Of a stretch of DNA of 48,630 bases, positions 47,738 through 48,630 are shown in pieces. The stretch's first letter is position 1; each line of letters starts with the position of its first letter. The notes beneath the pieces are model-generated. The model made no database searches, was not told where the DNA came from, and saw only the letters and a program-made list of their open reading frames with translations. The DNA is from an uncultured Fusobacterium sp. (GTDB taxonomy: Bacteria > Fusobacteriota > Fusobacteriia > Fusobacteriales > Fusobacteriaceae): the NCBI GenBank assembly GCA_900541465.1, contig UQJY01000012.1, positions 1 through 48,630 of the forward strand. Direction: 5' to 3'. A program made the translations under genes and the position numbers.

Positions 47738-48208
47738 TTACAACATCACCTCTTTGCCTTGTGATTTCTTTGTTATTGTAATATATATATCATCATTAAA
47801 TTCTTTTCTAAAATCTAAATTACGAATTGATTCATGTAATTTTATTCCTGTTTCAAAGTTTACAGTGTTAACTATGAAATGACTGTGAAGATGTTCTTTA
47901 TCATCATGGACAGCTATAAAAACTTCATGTCCTGGAAAAGATTTTTCAGCCCACTTAACAGCAATTTCTAATACTTTTTCTTTAGAAATTTCATCAGGCG
48001 AAAAACTTTGAATATAATGGCGGTATTGTCTTCCCGCTGTTTTATGAAAATAATCTTTTGTTTCAAAAAATTCATAGGCTACTTTTTTATAGTTTTCGCT
48101 GCAATTTATTCCATAAGTTTCATATGCTTTTTCTCCCACATATCTCAAAACATTTTTAAGAGATGTATAGGTTTTGCCACTCTTTTTTACGACTTTAATA
48201 ATTGCCAT
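47738..48208 (-). CDS. Relaxase (MobA/VirD2-like), shortened
   Basis: N-terminal relaxase domain, 156 aa. It would nick the element's oriT for transfer. The metal-binding histidines are intact in HDDKEHLHSHF (H101, H106, H108, H110), and LHESIRNLDFRKEF follows as in the family. Relatives are usually two to three times longer; here the frame ends abruptly (GKEVML, stop) a short distance before the IS110 element. No remainder of the gene is found on the other side of the IS. The start overlaps mobC by 22 bases. Activity is uncertain. Confidence 0.8.
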   Translation of the reverse strand: MAIIKVVKKSGKTYTSLKNVLRYVGEKAYETYGINCSENYKKVAYEFFETKDYFHKTAGRQYRHYIQSFSPDEISKEKVLEIAVKWAEKSFPGHEVFIAVHDDKEHLHSHFIVNTVNFETGIKLHESIRNLDFRKEFNDDIYITITKKSQGKEVML

Positions 48209-48498
48209 ATTCTTGTTATTTCCTCATGTAATTTTTTAGCTTCCTCAAGTTCATTTATCATGGCAGTACTATTAATTTTTTTAGCAATCTGATTGATATT
48301 ATTTGATAAATTTCTTGTAGCTTTTCTTAAATCATCAAGAAGTTCATTATATTCTTTGATGTCATAAAGCATATTTTTTCTTATCAATTCTCTTAGAAGT
48401 TGAGCTTGACTTATATTTAATTCTTCTGCTTGATAAGTTAATCTTAAATGATCTTCATGAGATAATCTCACTGTAAACTGTTTTAAATTTTTTTCCAT
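48187..48498 (-). CDS. MobC-like mobilization accessory protein
   Basis: Relaxosome protein of 103 aa. The N-terminus (KQFTVRLSHEDHLRL) looks like a ribbon-helix-helix DNA-binding domain, and LSNNINQIAKKIN is the MobC signature. It would bind oriT and help the relaxase. GAGAGG precedes the ATG. It overlaps the relaxase gene, so the two are co-translated. Confidence 0.85.
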   Translation of the reverse strand: MEKNLKQFTVRLSHEDHLRLTYQAEELNISQAQLLRELIRKNMLYDIKEYNELLDDLRKATRNLSNNINQIAKKINSTAMINELEEAKKLHEEITRIWQLLKS

Positions 48499-48553
48499 AA
48501 GAACCTCTCTTTCATATAAAATTTTTATACGAATTAGAAAAATTAAAAATGTC

Positions 48554-48567
48554 GCAATAAATATTGC
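48554..48567 (-). other. Possible oriT hairpin upstream of mobC
   Basis: GCAAT-AAAT-ATTGC is a short perfect hairpin 56 bases upstream of mobC, where oriT often lies in such elements. No nick-site consensus was recognised. The rest of 48499-48630 shows no gene. Confidence 0.3.
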
Positions 48568-48630
48568 AATTTATCATTCAAATAAAAAAGGAACAATACA
48601 TTACTTTTTTAATCCTGAAACAAAGAAAAA

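Larger units (their letters stand above)
44389..48630. mobile_element. Integrative mobilizable element, one end, runs off window
   Basis: Downstream of tRNA-Leu(CAA) come, all on the minus strand, integrase, excisionase, an IS110-family insertion, a shortened relaxase and a MobC-like protein. This gene set and its position at a tRNA 3' end define an integrative mobilizable element. The expected repeat of the tRNA 3' end at the far border is outside the window. No replication, conjugation-pore or phage structural gene is visible in this part. Confidence 0.8.

Noticed and set aside
44389..48630. Prophage
   Set aside because: Integrase and excisionase alone could suggest a phage, but relaxase and MobC genes and the absence of phage genes point to a mobilizable element.

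Overview
The window reads as a chromosomal segment of a Fusobacterium-like bacterium (phylum Fusobacteriota); the species cannot be told from sequence alone. The evidence is very low G+C, A-rich codon use, strong GGAGG ribosome sites and sigma-70 promoters of the TTGAAA-17-TATAAT type. Genes for a double-membrane envelope (BamA, TamB, Skp/OmpH, LpxD, TonB-ExbBD) sit beside genes shared with clostridia (YybS/DUF2232, DUF116, DUF2344, DUF3798).

Layout. 1-3927: plsY-gpsA (phospholipid precursors), a short RpoD-family sigma factor and dnaN. 4000-9842: a DUF116 protein with its own promoter, then a large periplasmic TPR protein, a small anchored protein, ExbB, ExbD and a TonB-type protein, a likely energised envelope system. 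9869-16891: a sigma-54-activator-like regulator whose ATPase residues are nearly all replaced, dnaX, DUF2232, rplI, dnaB, a U32 peptidase-family protein and a 43-aa membrane peptide. 16888-18828 (minus): a TPR protein with tryptophan-rich repeats. 19023-24991: flavodoxin-like reductase, zinc alcohol dehydrogenase, uridine kinase, a DUF3798 periplasmic protein and a KtrB/KtrA potassium system. 25007-35610: mnmG-rsmG-tamB-bamA-ompH-lpxD, joining tRNA modification and rRNA methylation to outer-membrane assembly. 35764-39622: DUF2344, serS, a small membrane protein started by an internal TTG, fba and an HU-like protein. 39686-43995 (minus): PBP1A, rlmN and an AlaX/DHHA1 editing protein.

44092-48630 is accessory DNA. 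A tRNA-Leu(CAA) gene, preceded by an orphan 5' half of a diverged tRNA-Leu, is followed by integrase, excisionase, an IS110-family transposase, a shortened relaxase and a MobC-like protein. This is one end of an integrative mobilizable element that runs off the window.

The observations most worth a second look are a probable programmed -1 frameshift in dnaX that would give a gamma-like short product; the ATPase-dead sigma-54-activator relative beside the TonB operon; a structured non-coding stretch next to the IS110 transposase that may be its bridge RNA; and the tRNA-Leu half-gene cut at the anticodon loop.
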